Of a stretch of 64,000 nucleotides of DNA, positions 11,563 through 21,608 are shown piece by piece (the first letter of the stretch is position 1; every line of letters begins with the position of its first letter). This stretch comes from Rhabdophis nuchalis (Eukaryota > Chordata > Lepidosauria > Squamata > Natricidae), in contig CM077648.1 of assembly GCA_039707465.1 (NCBI GenBank), positions 23,374,119-23,438,118 on the forward strand. Reading direction: 5' to 3'. The notes beneath the pieces are model-generated. The model did not search any database. It was given only the letters and a program-made list of their open reading frames with translations, and was not told where the DNA came from. The translations under genes were made by a program, and so were the position numbers.

Positions 11563-11714
11563 GTTTTCAAGTTCACTTTGTCAGGAAAAGAATCAGCCGG
11601 AATCCAGTTGGAGCCTTTCATAAAAATGGGCAGTCCATTTATTTTGAAATAAAAACTCAAACCGGGCGAATCAGGAATAGGTTCCTCTACCAGTTCTACT
11701 GTCCGAAAATAAAC
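11563..11714 (-). CDS. MANBA: Beta-mannosidase exon 8
   Basis: Exon 8 is 152 bases and encodes residues 334-384, with the last codon split after two bases. It reads [20 protein letters not shown], then [23 protein letters not shown]. The KGSNWIPAD block opens the TIM-barrel catalytic domain of GH2 mannosidases. The acceptor is the good TTCCTCAG and the donor GTGAGT. Intron 8 is 787 bases and contains an inverted-repeat element at 10979-11170. Confidence 0.95.
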
Positions 11715-12460
11715 CTGAGGAAAATGAAAATTTGGACATATTTGAGAAAAATCTTTAGCTTTACGATGTATGATTTGGATATTCTCCTTCCCAAAACCAC
11801 CATGTGAAATATAATGCAACCTTATTGCAATAATTCTTAAAATAAGAAAGAAACGAGGTTGGATTAAACTGGAATGCATTGGAAATGGAACCTAAAACTA
11901 GACACTGCTGGAAAATTCTAAGATTTCTGCTTGAATCCCGATTCTTTTTCAACCAAAAAATATGTTTTTGCTATGAACATCTATGCAGTTTTCTTAAGGG
12001 GTGATTCGGAGCAATGTAATGTAAATTCAGAGTAATTTAATGAATCAACTAAACCAAGTATTTCTTACAATCAGTCTGCATTCACAGAGAAACTACAGAA
12101 ATCCTATTACAGATTTAAAAGGATCACAACTTTTTTCTCCAGACACTACTTCTGATTCAAAGTTTTTGTTGGCAACTTTAAAGGAGCAGCTGGGTAAATT
12201 TGAGATTATCCCAATTAATTTATACAGTGAGTTTCTGAATTACAGCCTTTTGCAAGAACCTTTTCCTTCCAGGTGAGTTGATCTACTATTCCCATATTTC
12301 CCAGCCAGCATAGCCAATGGCTGTGTGTGATGAGAATGGCTGTCCAAAGTATCAGGAGGGCAATGGCTTGAAAAGGGAAGTTAATTTGGGGGGGAAACTA
12401 CAGCTGTTCTAAACGCACACACTGTAACAAAAGTATTACTTCTCTAACAGGTATTGTAGA

Positions 12461-12547
<87 letters not shown>
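12461..12547. repeat. (AAT)n switching to (ATT)n microsatellite
   Basis: AAT repeats run to about 12517 and then turn into ATT repeats, so the tract is itself a perfect hairpin. It forms the tail of the reversed L2 copy to its right. Confidence 0.9.
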
Positions 12548-12830
12548 TTATATACTGCGTCCTCTCCCCAGGGGGACTCGGAGCGGTGCACAGGGAAAAA
12601 TTAAAACATTCTAAAATATGCATACAAGAATAAATACAATAGAATAAAAACGAATTAAATTTAATTGTCCCTGCACTAAAATCCCCATATTAAAACTAGC
12701 ATTCCCTAACGCCCTAGAGGTAGAGACTAACCTAGGCCGGCCAAGCAGAAAAAGTATGTTTTTAATTTTTGACGGAAGGAGCGGAGGTCCGTGGTTGTTC
12801 TAATGTCAAATAAATCCCTCCATGATGACA
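12548..12830 (-). mobile_element. L2-like LINE 3' end
   Basis: Reverse-strand fragment carrying the family's 3' signature: CTAGGCCGGCCAAGCAGAAA at 12732, and CCCCAGGGGGACTCGGAGCG near 12566. Related to the copies at 16198, 30985, 33113, 43588 and 51430. Confidence 0.82.
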
Positions 12831-13034
12831 AGATGCTGCCAATCACAACAGCAATAGTGAAACAATCATTTTATAATATTTTTAATCATCTGTCCTTGCC
12901 TTTCTAGTAATATTATTGTACAAATTGGCAATAAATAACACCAAAGAACATTAAATGTAAAAATTAATATCGTGGGACAATTTCTAGAGATATTCCAGTA
13001 GTTGCATGCAATGTTTTCAAAGTTGGTAACCTGG

Positions 13035-13352
13035 TGTCTAGTTTAATGAAAAGAAGAACTAGGGGTGACATGATAGCACTGTTCCAATATCTCAGGGGCT
13101 GCCACAAAGAAGAAGAAGCAATGGGTGGAAACTAATCAAGGACAGAAGCAACCTAGAACTAACAAGGAATTTCCTGACAATTAGAACAATTAATCAGTAA
13201 AACAACTTGTCTCCAGAAGTTGTGAATGCTCCAACACAGGAAGTTTTTAAGAATAGATAGGGCAACCATTTTCCTGAAGTGGTATAGGGTTTCCTGCCCG
13301 AGCAGGGGGTTGGACTAGAAGACCTCCAAGGTCCCTTCCAACTCTGTTATTT
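13035..13352 (+). mobile_element. CR1 LINE 3' fragment with internal deletion
   Basis: Plus-strand copy of the last part of the CR1 frame and the 3' end (GACCTCCAAGGTCCCTTCCA). Compared with the 21609-23909 copy, about 50 bases are missing after the CACAAAGAAGAAG segment. Confidence 0.83.
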
Positions 13353-13889
13353 GTAGCTTTCCACCATTTCTTTATGGCCCACAAAGGCATTCAAGAGACC
13401 TGCCTGATTTTCTCACTGACCGAGTTATTGGCCTCATCAAATGTTCTGCAAGAAGCAAAGTGATGAATTTCCAGAACCCCCCAAAATGTCAGATCTTTCA
13501 CAAGGAAGAAGAAATCCATTTGCTTTCTCCTTCCTTTCAAGGACTCTGCTGATATTGATGGACAGATGGGGAATCTAAGATCAAATGTAGCCATCAATTC
13601 ACAACCTTATCCTTAATAAAGGTAGGCTGCAAAATGAAAATATTAAAACAGACACGAATATTTAAGCAACACTGGACAATATGTTAATGTGTGTATAATT
13701 GAGAAAGGGTGTGTGTGTGTGTACAGTTCAGGCTCCACTCATCCATTTCAACATTATATGCGCCAAAATCTTGCAAGGTGCAATGATTCTTTGACTATTA
13801 ATATCGTGCAATCTATGAGTCAAGTTACAAAGGCTATGAAAGAGCCAATTGTATGTCATATGTATTGCTAAATAGAAGATCTCACATAC

Positions 13890-14000
13890 CTTCCAATGTT
13901 TTATTATCTTGTATTCTTCCTGCATAATGAACATTGCTGTCATGTTGTATCCAGGCTGATTTCCATGTCCAGATGGCCACCAAAGTTCCACTGGCATACT
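13890..14000 (-). CDS. MANBA: Beta-mannosidase exon 7
   Basis: Exon 7 is 111 bases, 37 codons, residues 297-333. It contains the hallmark WWPSGHGNQPGYNM, which leads out of the immunoglobulin-like domain. The chosen acceptor is TATAAAG at the 14000 boundary, since it keeps the frame and matches the family in the eight residues before GHGN. The polypyrimidine tract there is poor. An AG two bases further in would break the frame. The donor is GTATGT. Confidence 0.92.
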
Positions 14001-14261
14001 CTTTATAAATCCACCCCAGGCAAAGAAAGAAATATGTTATGATGAAAACCTGAACAGAACTTCATTTAACACATAGAGGACTGCTACTTGGACAAACAAC
14101 ATCCTTAAATATTCCTTGAATGATGGACTAAGAGCTAACAATATGACAAAGCAAGTTCTTCCAGACAACCCAATTATCTGTGCTAGATATCCGTGATATA
14201 AGAATTCCATTTTAGTCAGATTTTATATACTAAAGAGCTATTGCTTTACATCAATTTAAAT

Positions 14262-14560
14262 ATCTATCTATGGCTGTAGGTGTGCGTGTTCCAGCATAAC
14301 TCTGGAACGCCTCGACAATTTCAACCAACTTGGTACACAGATGACTTACTCTCTGGAAACAAATACTGTAGGGGTAAGACACCCTAACACCCTTCGGTGG
14401 GGTGGGGGTGTTCTGTTATGATACAGCCTGTTGTGCCTTAAAATGGCTTCTACTGTACTGCTTTAAAATGGCTTCTACTGTACAGCACAGTGGAGTTGCC
14501 ATGGTAATGGCTTCACAGTATTCCACAAGGGGGCTCCATATGGTAAGATGGAAAATGCAA
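14262..14560 (+). repeat. Unclassified interspersed repeat
   Basis: Contains GTGTTCCAGCATAACTCTGG and a TGGTACACAGATGACTTACT block that I associate with dispersed squamate repeats. A 30-base unit with TTAAAATGGCTTCTACTGTA is duplicated in tandem (about 14438-14483). Family assignment is not possible by eye. Confidence 0.45.
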
Positions 14561-15115
14561 TATTAGAAATTACGTTTGGTCTGGACATTTGTGAATGTCC
14601 AATACAGAATTGGAATAAACAAATACCTGGGCAATGCCAGATTAACAACTAGCAAATATAAAAAACCACGGGTACGAGACCATAATCTAAAACACATGCT
14701 CATGATCAATTCAAAATTTCCTCCATCAAAATCTTACATGATCAGTAACCATTATTTACTTCAGTTTAGGAAAATGAAATCCAAATCAATATACAAGGCA
14801 GAGAATATTCACTGTAGCATTCAGAACCTATTTCAAACATTCAAAGAGTTACAAAGTTATTAGCATCATTAAATCAATCAAAAAAATGATTTGAGAGACA
14901 AAGGAAGAAACTCAGTGTCAGCATATATGCACAATACTGGATCAACCTAACACCACTTAATAACTGTTTCCTGCATTCCTTAAAATAAATAATCAGATGT
15001 GGCTATTATAGTTGGTACCTCTAACAGTATGACTTCTCAGTTTAAAGCAGAGTGAAAAAAATCCCGGTTCTCCAGCAACAAAACATTGCCCAAAAATTCT
15101 TGCCTTAAAATAGGT

Positions 15116-15529
15116 CAGGGGTGTCAAACACAATTTCATTGAAGGGTGCATCAGGGCTGTTTTTGATCTTGGGAGGGGGGCGTGGCCAGTTTGATGTCAC
15201 TCGTGTGATCAAATACCACTTTTGCTAGTAGTTTGTTTTGCTAGCACTCTGCCAGAGAAAACGGAGCTCATGAGGCCCACACATGGCCCTCCTGGGCTCT
15301 GAAAACAGAGCCTGGGAAGGTAGCGTGCAGCCCTCATGAGCTCCATTTTCACTGGCAGAGGGTTGCAGGAGGCTGCTGCAGTCAAAAACGGAGCTCGAGA
15401 CGGCCACATGGGGCCCTCATGAGTTCCATTTTTGCTGGCAGAGTCACCGCAGGTTGCTCCTTCGCTGATTCCAGGGGGCAAATCTAACTACTCTGTGGGC
15501 GGCCTGTGGGTTTGAGTTTGAGACCCCTG
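15116..15529. mobile_element. hAT-like MITE, CAGGGRTGTCAAAC family
   Basis: Ends CAGGGGTGTCAAAC and GTTTGAGACCCCTG, with flanks AAATAGGT and AACTAGGT (7 of 8). It is longer than the 1033 copy because a GGAGCTCATGA..TTTTGCTGGCAGAG block is repeated inside. Confidence 0.83.
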
Positions 15530-16197
15530 AACTAGGTGATCAGTGCAGCCACCTGGCCTGTGGTGAAAAATCTCTGTAGCTGCCATTAGGACCAGTCATA
15601 AACTATTGTCTGCTAGCAAATGATTGCCTGAGAACCAATTGTTGACTACCTGCTGCTAAAGGCAACAGAAACAAATAAACTGATATAGGGCCCACTGAGA
15701 GATGAGGGGGGAAGCTTATTGTTTTTATCTTTCTTCCAGCAACTCTTAAACCTGAGCTACTCTCATGGACTAAGTTCCTTTTCAAGTACTGTGATAGCAT
15801 TTAAGCCTGGTTTAATTGTCTCTTTTTTAATCACCTGGCACTATGAATAATACACTCCACACTGAGGATCTGGAAATGTATATTAGCATCAAAGAAGAAT
15901 GCAGTTCCTCCGCTGCTCTATCCAGCCTCAACAGTTGCCATCTGAAGTAATTTTAGAATGGTGACGTAGAGTTCAGAGAATTTGGAGAAGGAATATGATA
16001 GGGATAGGTTGGTATTCGGTAAGGTGCCAGCCTGGGAAGCAGGAGACTGCGAATTGTAGGCCTCCCTTAGGCATGAAAGCCGTCGGGTGACTGGACCAGT
16101 TATTCTCTCTCATCTCAACCCATATTTGCTGTATAATAATAATAATAAAAGCTAAATACCATAAGCAAAGGCATGAGTGCCTTCTTAAAAACAAAAG

Positions 16198-17197
16198 GTG
16201 CTGTCGAGGTGCTGTCCCGGTGTTTGGAGGCCGTACGGATCTGGATGGGTAGTAACAAACTCAAACTCAACCCGTCCAAGACCGAGTGGCTGTGGTTTCC
16301 GGCACCCTGGTTCAGCCAGATAAGTCCAACACTGGCCATTGGGGGCGAACAACTGGCCCCTGTGGAGAGGGCGCGCAACTTGGGCGTCCTCCTGGATTCC
16401 CGGCTGTCCATGGAGGACCATGTGGCGGCCGTGGCCAGGGGGGCGTTTTATCAGGTACGCCTGATACACCAGTTGCGCCCCTTACTGGACCGGGGGGCCC
16501 TTCGCACAGTCACTCAAGCGCTTGTGACATCCCGGCTGGATTACTGTAACGCTCTCTACATGGGGCTCCCCTTGAGGTCCACTCGAAGGCTACAGTTAGT
16601 ACAGAATGCGGCCGCGCGGGTGATTATGGGCGCCTCAAGGCAAGCCCACGTAACACCTCTCCTGCGCGAGCTACACTGGCTGCCTGTGTCCTTTCGAGTG
16701 CGCTTCAAGGTGTTGACGACCATCTTTAAATCGCTCCATGGCTCGGGGCCTAGCTATATACGAGACCGCCTCCTGCCCCATACATCCCTTCGTCCGATCC
16801 GCTCCCACAGAGAGGGTCTTCTCCTGGTGCCGTCGGCTGGGCAATGCCGGTTGGCGACTCCCAGGGGAAGGGCCTTCTGTGTGGTGGGCCCGGCCCTCTG
16901 GAACGACCTACCCCCCGACCTTCGCATTACCTCGGACCTCCGCCTCTTCCGCCAACGTCTTAAGACGCATTTATTCCATCAAGCCGGCCTAGGATAGCCT
17001 CCCTTTTCTGACTTTTTATATATAAATTATAATTTTGGTAGGGTTTTAATGTGGGTTTTAGCACGGGTTTAAATAATTTAATATATTTTAATGATGTATA
17101 TTGTATTTATGGTTTTAAATAATGCCTGTGCGCCGCCCTGGGTCCTAACAAGGAGAAGGGCGGGGTATAAATTCAAATAAATAAATAAATAAATAAA
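16198..17197 (+). mobile_element. L2-like LINE, C-terminal polymerase fragment and 3' end
   Basis: An open frame from about 16173 to 16997 encodes the end of a reverse transcriptase and the region after it: [41 protein letters not shown], and [11 protein letters not shown]. The usual 3' end follows (CGCCCTGGGTCC...GGGGTATAAATT) with an (AAAT)n tail. It is 5'-truncated: the catalytic RT part is missing. The frame is nearly clean, so insertion is fairly recent. It is GC-rich compared with the intron around it. Confidence 0.88.
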
Positions 17198-17736
17198 ATA
17201 AAATACGCCCCATATTCAACATTCTTGCCTACTGAGATCTCACGTGAATTTATTTTACAAGATTTTAAACATTAAAAATAACTAAAATAGTATATTTTAA
17301 AAAATCATTTTAATTTGGGTGTCCTTAGAAAATATAAGGGTACTACAACCACTATACTGTTATCTCCTGTACTGTCTGAGGTCATTACACAGCACTACAA
17401 AAGGTTACTGTTGTTGGACCCTGGGATATCATGCAAATCATTCTATTAGAAGTCCTAACCTGCTGTCACAGGAAATCACCTTGCAATTTTTCATATGCAA
17501 AGTTCATTATAGATTTCCTTCCTGACATGCTGTATAAACTTTTTTGATAAGACCAGCATACAAGTTCCCAGATGACTCACCCAACTCTGTTCACAATTAC
17601 TGTAGCATTCCCTTAACTGAGTGCCCTCCCGATGGTCAGGTAACATCAAAATCCTTAGGTAGCATGACTATTGTCTATCTATGGATCAATGTCACTCCTT
17701 TTTATAATATTTAACACTGTTTAACAACTAATTCCC

Positions 17737-18062
17737 ACAACACTGTCAAATAATTTACTAAGACTGTATTACTATTATCCTTCTCTTCCTTATTAGTATC
17801 TATCTCTTCCAACTTATTACTATAACTATGTTGCTTGTATCTTTCAATTTATATTGTTTTTATTTGTTTCCTAATACAATTTGATAGCTTATTAGTAACC
17901 TTGACTATCTTTTTATTCTTTTTATTCTTGATAGATGTATCTTTTTATTCTTGATGAATGTATTGTATTTTATGGATACTGAGAGCATGTATACCAAAGA
18001 CAAATTCCTTGTGTGTCCAATCAAACTTGATCAATAGAATTCTATTCTATTCTATTCTATTT
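17737..18062 (+). mobile_element. CR1/L3-type LINE 3' end with ATTCT tail
   Basis: Begins with CACAACACTGTCA and ends AAATTCCTTGTGTGTCCAATC followed by (ATTCT)n. Co-linear with the copy at 36139-36506. ATTCT tails of this kind are known from snake CR1/L3 elements. Confidence 0.75.
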
Positions 18063-19139
18063 AATACAGTTGTTTGTTTTAGGCAGAAGTGTTTGCCTCT
18101 TTTATGTAAAATAAATCCTGATGCAAAATTTTAACCCTGAAAAAGTTAAAAGATACACCTGAACATTTTAAATGAACAGATGTTGAACAAGCGAATGGTC
18201 AATAGTCTGGATATTTCACATACAACAACTAGAGAAGAAACATTTAAACCATCCAGTTTGTTGTGTCTATTACCAAGGCATTACATCGTAAAGCCGCTAA
18301 TGCTTTACCTTTCATTATCTGGGATTACATCAAGCAGGAAGCATCCAAGGGTAACATGAATTCTTAGCAGAGAGCACAAAGCATTACTAATGTGCCTCTT
18401 TCATTCTGCAGCATAAAATAGAGAATGGCGTAGAAGCACGGGCATTGGCTGTTAGTGATGTCACATCCTCATTCATCCATTTGCTACTCCTTTGCTAGAA
18501 AACACCAACTTGGGTAAGAAATGAGAAGGGAAGACAGAGAAATTTATATCATTTTGGAGGGCCTCAAATGGTTTGAGCAACCTTGTCTTTGGCAGCCTTC
18601 CCAGGAATAAATTGTAGTTGCTTTTTTTTTTTTTTAAGTGTTCTGTGATTTAATACGTCAAATCCACAGAGCCACATCAACTGCAGGTACAGATTTTCTA
18701 CGCTATATAAATTTCATTTCTGAGTGCTCCATCACAAGAGCAGGCAAACAAGGGATCAGGGAAGACGGGGCTGATGAGCAGCAAATGTGTAATTATAATG
18801 GAACAACAAAAGTGTTAATACAATCATAGGGCTTATCTGCTAATGCTGCTGAATGGTTTTAAATCTGTTCTCTTAAATGGAACTTCCGAAGCAAAGTGGT
18901 TTCTCCCATTCTGCAAGTCTTCATGAAGGCTCATCCGACAGTCAAACTGTAGATTAAATTGTGACTAAAGAAATCATACTAAGTAATACAAAGCCATGGA
19001 GGGTTCAAGCGGAGGGGTTTTTAGGTGGTTTTTAGGGGTTTTAACATTTGTCTAGATTATGCTTGCTGACGTGGTTTCCCAGTATGCACCAAATGGAGCA
19101 CTAATTTTCACTCAGAAGAAAACTCTTTTATTATTATTT
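18063..19139. other. MANBA intron 6, unassigned
   Basis: No repeat family, exon or RNA recognised. Poly-T at about 18623-18636. Confidence 0.5.
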
Positions 19140-19765
19140 ACTAGCTGTACCCGCCACGCGTTGCTGTGGCCAAGTTTGGTTAAATGAAAAAGTTTCCCCT
19201 CATAGACCCCCTTCCTTCTCCCCTTCCTTTCCCCTCCCTCCTCCTCCCTGGGGGGGGGGGAGTTGGCAGAAGGGGGGTGGCGGAGGAGGAGGAGAGGCTG
19301 CTGACTCGGCAGTGGCCTTGTTGGGGGGGGGAGTTGGTGGAGGGGGGGCAGCAGCAGCAGAGGAGAGGCTGCTGACTCGGCAGCGGCCTTGTTGGGGGGG
19401 AGGAGTGGGTGGAGGGGGGGAAGCGGCAGTAGCGGCGGAGGAGAGAGAGGTCTCTGAGGAGGTGACCGTCGCGGATATGACGCAGACCGCTCCATCGCTT
19501 GTGCAAGTGATGTGAGCTAAAAAGTGGCTGGGTGGAAGGGGCCCTGAAGGGGGGGGGCGAGTGAGCGAAACACACAGAAGCTACAGTTTTACATTTGTGT
19601 GGCGTGTACCTGGCAATGGTGTGCCATCCACACAATCTGTACGTATCATTGGTGCTGCACTTGTAAGGAACGTTGTGTGAAAATTTGGTGGCGATTGGTG
19701 CAGTAGTTTCTGAGATTAGCGGTTTTGAACAAACTCATAGTTACATTTTTATTTATATAGATTAT
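19140..19765 (+). repeat. Unclassified dispersed family (CTAGCTGTACCCG ... TTTATATAGAT)
   Basis: Head CTAGCTGTACCCGCCACGCG TTGCTGTGGC; end with TTCTGAGATTAGCGGTTTTG and TTTATTTATATAGAT. Two other copies are seen: 32371-34374 (interrupted) and 56509-57021 (reverse). This copy contains three diverged copies of a G-rich block of about 65 bases (19250-19440) that produce proline- or glycine-rich spurious frames. No coding capacity was seen. Confidence 0.7.
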
Positions 19766-19792
19766 TAACTCTGCAACAGTTGTGGTCCTCAC

Positions 19793-19968
19793 CTTACTGA
19801 CATTTATGAGCAACACAATAGTGCCTTCTCCAGGAAGAAGTTTCCCAGTGAACATCTGCTGGATTCTCAGCTCAGGAATGTTCACAGCCACAAATCCAGC
19901 AATTGGCTTTTTGCTGACAACATCAAACTTTGACTCTATCTGAAGGTGCCACTGATGCATATTTTGTT
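19793..19968 (-). CDS. MANBA: Beta-mannosidase exon 6
   Basis: Exon 6 is 176 bases; it completes codon 238 and runs to residue 296. The protein reads EQNMHQWHLQIESKFDVVSK, then KPIAGFVAVNIPELRIQQ and ends LLINVSK. This is the immunoglobulin-like beta-sandwich domain between the sugar-binding and barrel domains. NVS is a possible glycosylation site. The acceptor is TTGTCCAG and the donor GTGAGG, ending in phase 0. An unclassified interspersed repeat ends about 30 bases beyond the donor, so this exon edge also borders mobile DNA. Confidence 0.94.
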
Positions 19969-21510
19969 CTGGACAAAAATAAAAACAAGAAGATTGGTTG
20001 CTGGTAGACATGAAATGTGATGCTTCCTTTACATACTCTGTTAAGTCAAAATGATCTTCCTGATCTGGTATTCTCTTGGAGTGATGAACCGTCATGCCCA
20101 ATGGGGGGATGGAGACTGCAAGTGAGGTGCACATCTTTTTCTTGGTTAACATACACTTTGCTTTTCAATAGCCTGGCAATGGCCACACTCCAATAATAAA
20201 CAGGTGAAGTCAGAACAAAAATATCAGCCACTGCCACTGACTTCCCCTCTTCAAGTATTGGAAAATTAGATTCGTGCACCCAAGATGCTCATCCATTGAC
20301 CAGGAATAATAGATTGAGACATAGAAGATAAATGATGCATCAAGACTATTATAGTTATAGCAGCACAGAAGCAGCCTTTTAAAATTCTATACCTAATTTG
20401 CAACTGAAGCGATAGTGTCATCGATGCAACAGCCATGATTTTGGGCAGAATATGGCAGAGTAGAGGATACAGGGGTCTGGCGTGCTGTTCTGCATGGATT
20501 TGTAAAGAGTAGGACATGACTTAATGACTGAACAACAAATAAATACAGAAATCCAAAGTCATCAAAGACAACCACAGCATCTCAACTGGTCAAATTGCTA
20601 CTTCTTCAAATGAGACATGCTCACATTCCCTTCTACATCAAACCTTCTATCTTCCTTTCTGTCAGAGTAACTAATTTCTACCTGTGGACACTAATGTATC
20701 CAAGGTTGGACTGGAATGGAAAGGAATAATATATCCATTTCCATATTGTTCTTATTGCACCACTGAGTCTGTTATTCAGCCTCCAGCTTATATGAAACTC
20801 ATTACTATTTAGAATGAGACCAATGACTGTTGTATCTTCTGCAAACTTCAGTATTTTAACAGAGTGATCCATAGAGAGGCAATCATTAGTGTAGAGAGAT
20901 AGATGGATAATTAAAGATACTGTCCATGGAGTGAATGAATTATATTATTGTGTTGTTAGCACTTACTTGGTTCCATTCATCATATTAAACTTTAAAATTT
21001 GGTTATCCATATCCTTCCATTACCCTTGAAATTCTGGCAATATTAGAATATGTATCTTTGGAAATTTGGAAATGACATCTAAAAGAACCCAATCACATGA
21101 ACAAGGTCAAAAGAGGCTAATTATTCTAGTCATTGTCTTGGGCTGAGTGTAATTTTCATGCCACTCTAAATATTTGCATGACTATTTTAGACATTCAAGT
21201 GTTTCTTGTTCTTTGCTCTTTTCTTCTATGGGCAGGCATCCTTGAGCTGTTCTCCAGAAACAACCAAGAGGACTAATGATAATTGAAACTGGCTACTTAT
21301 TAATTGGTGTTGCTGGGAAACTCATAATTTTGCTGTGACATTCTGACAACTCTAGTTGTGTAAATTCTGGCATAGGTGCAAGCTTTTTCCAGAAACTTTA
21401 AAAGCTTATTTGACTCTCTATAGGAGTCAAAGGGATTGGGTGTTTCACCAGCAGACAATATTCATACATGTGCTGAATTTTCACACAGAAATTGGTAGGA
21501 CAGAAATACT
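19969..21510. other. MANBA intron 5, unassigned
   Basis: AT-rich sequence with no recognised element or gene. Short frames here lack family motifs. Confidence 0.45.
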
Positions 21511-21608
21511 CCGGGAGCGGAGACGTCTTCGGACAACACTGGCTCTTCGGCTTTAAAACAGAGATGAGCACTGCCCCCTAGAGTCGAGTATGGCTAGCAC
21601 ATATGTAC
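21511..21608 (+). mobile_element. Sauria SINE, left part (split by CR1)
   Basis: A 5'-truncated Sauria SINE reads GACGTCTTCGGACAACACTG, GATGAGCACTGCCCCCTAGA, then GCTAGCACATATGT. The remaining GTGCGAGGGGAACCTTTACC of the SINE is found 2.3 kb to the right, at 23910-23938. Confidence 0.88.
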
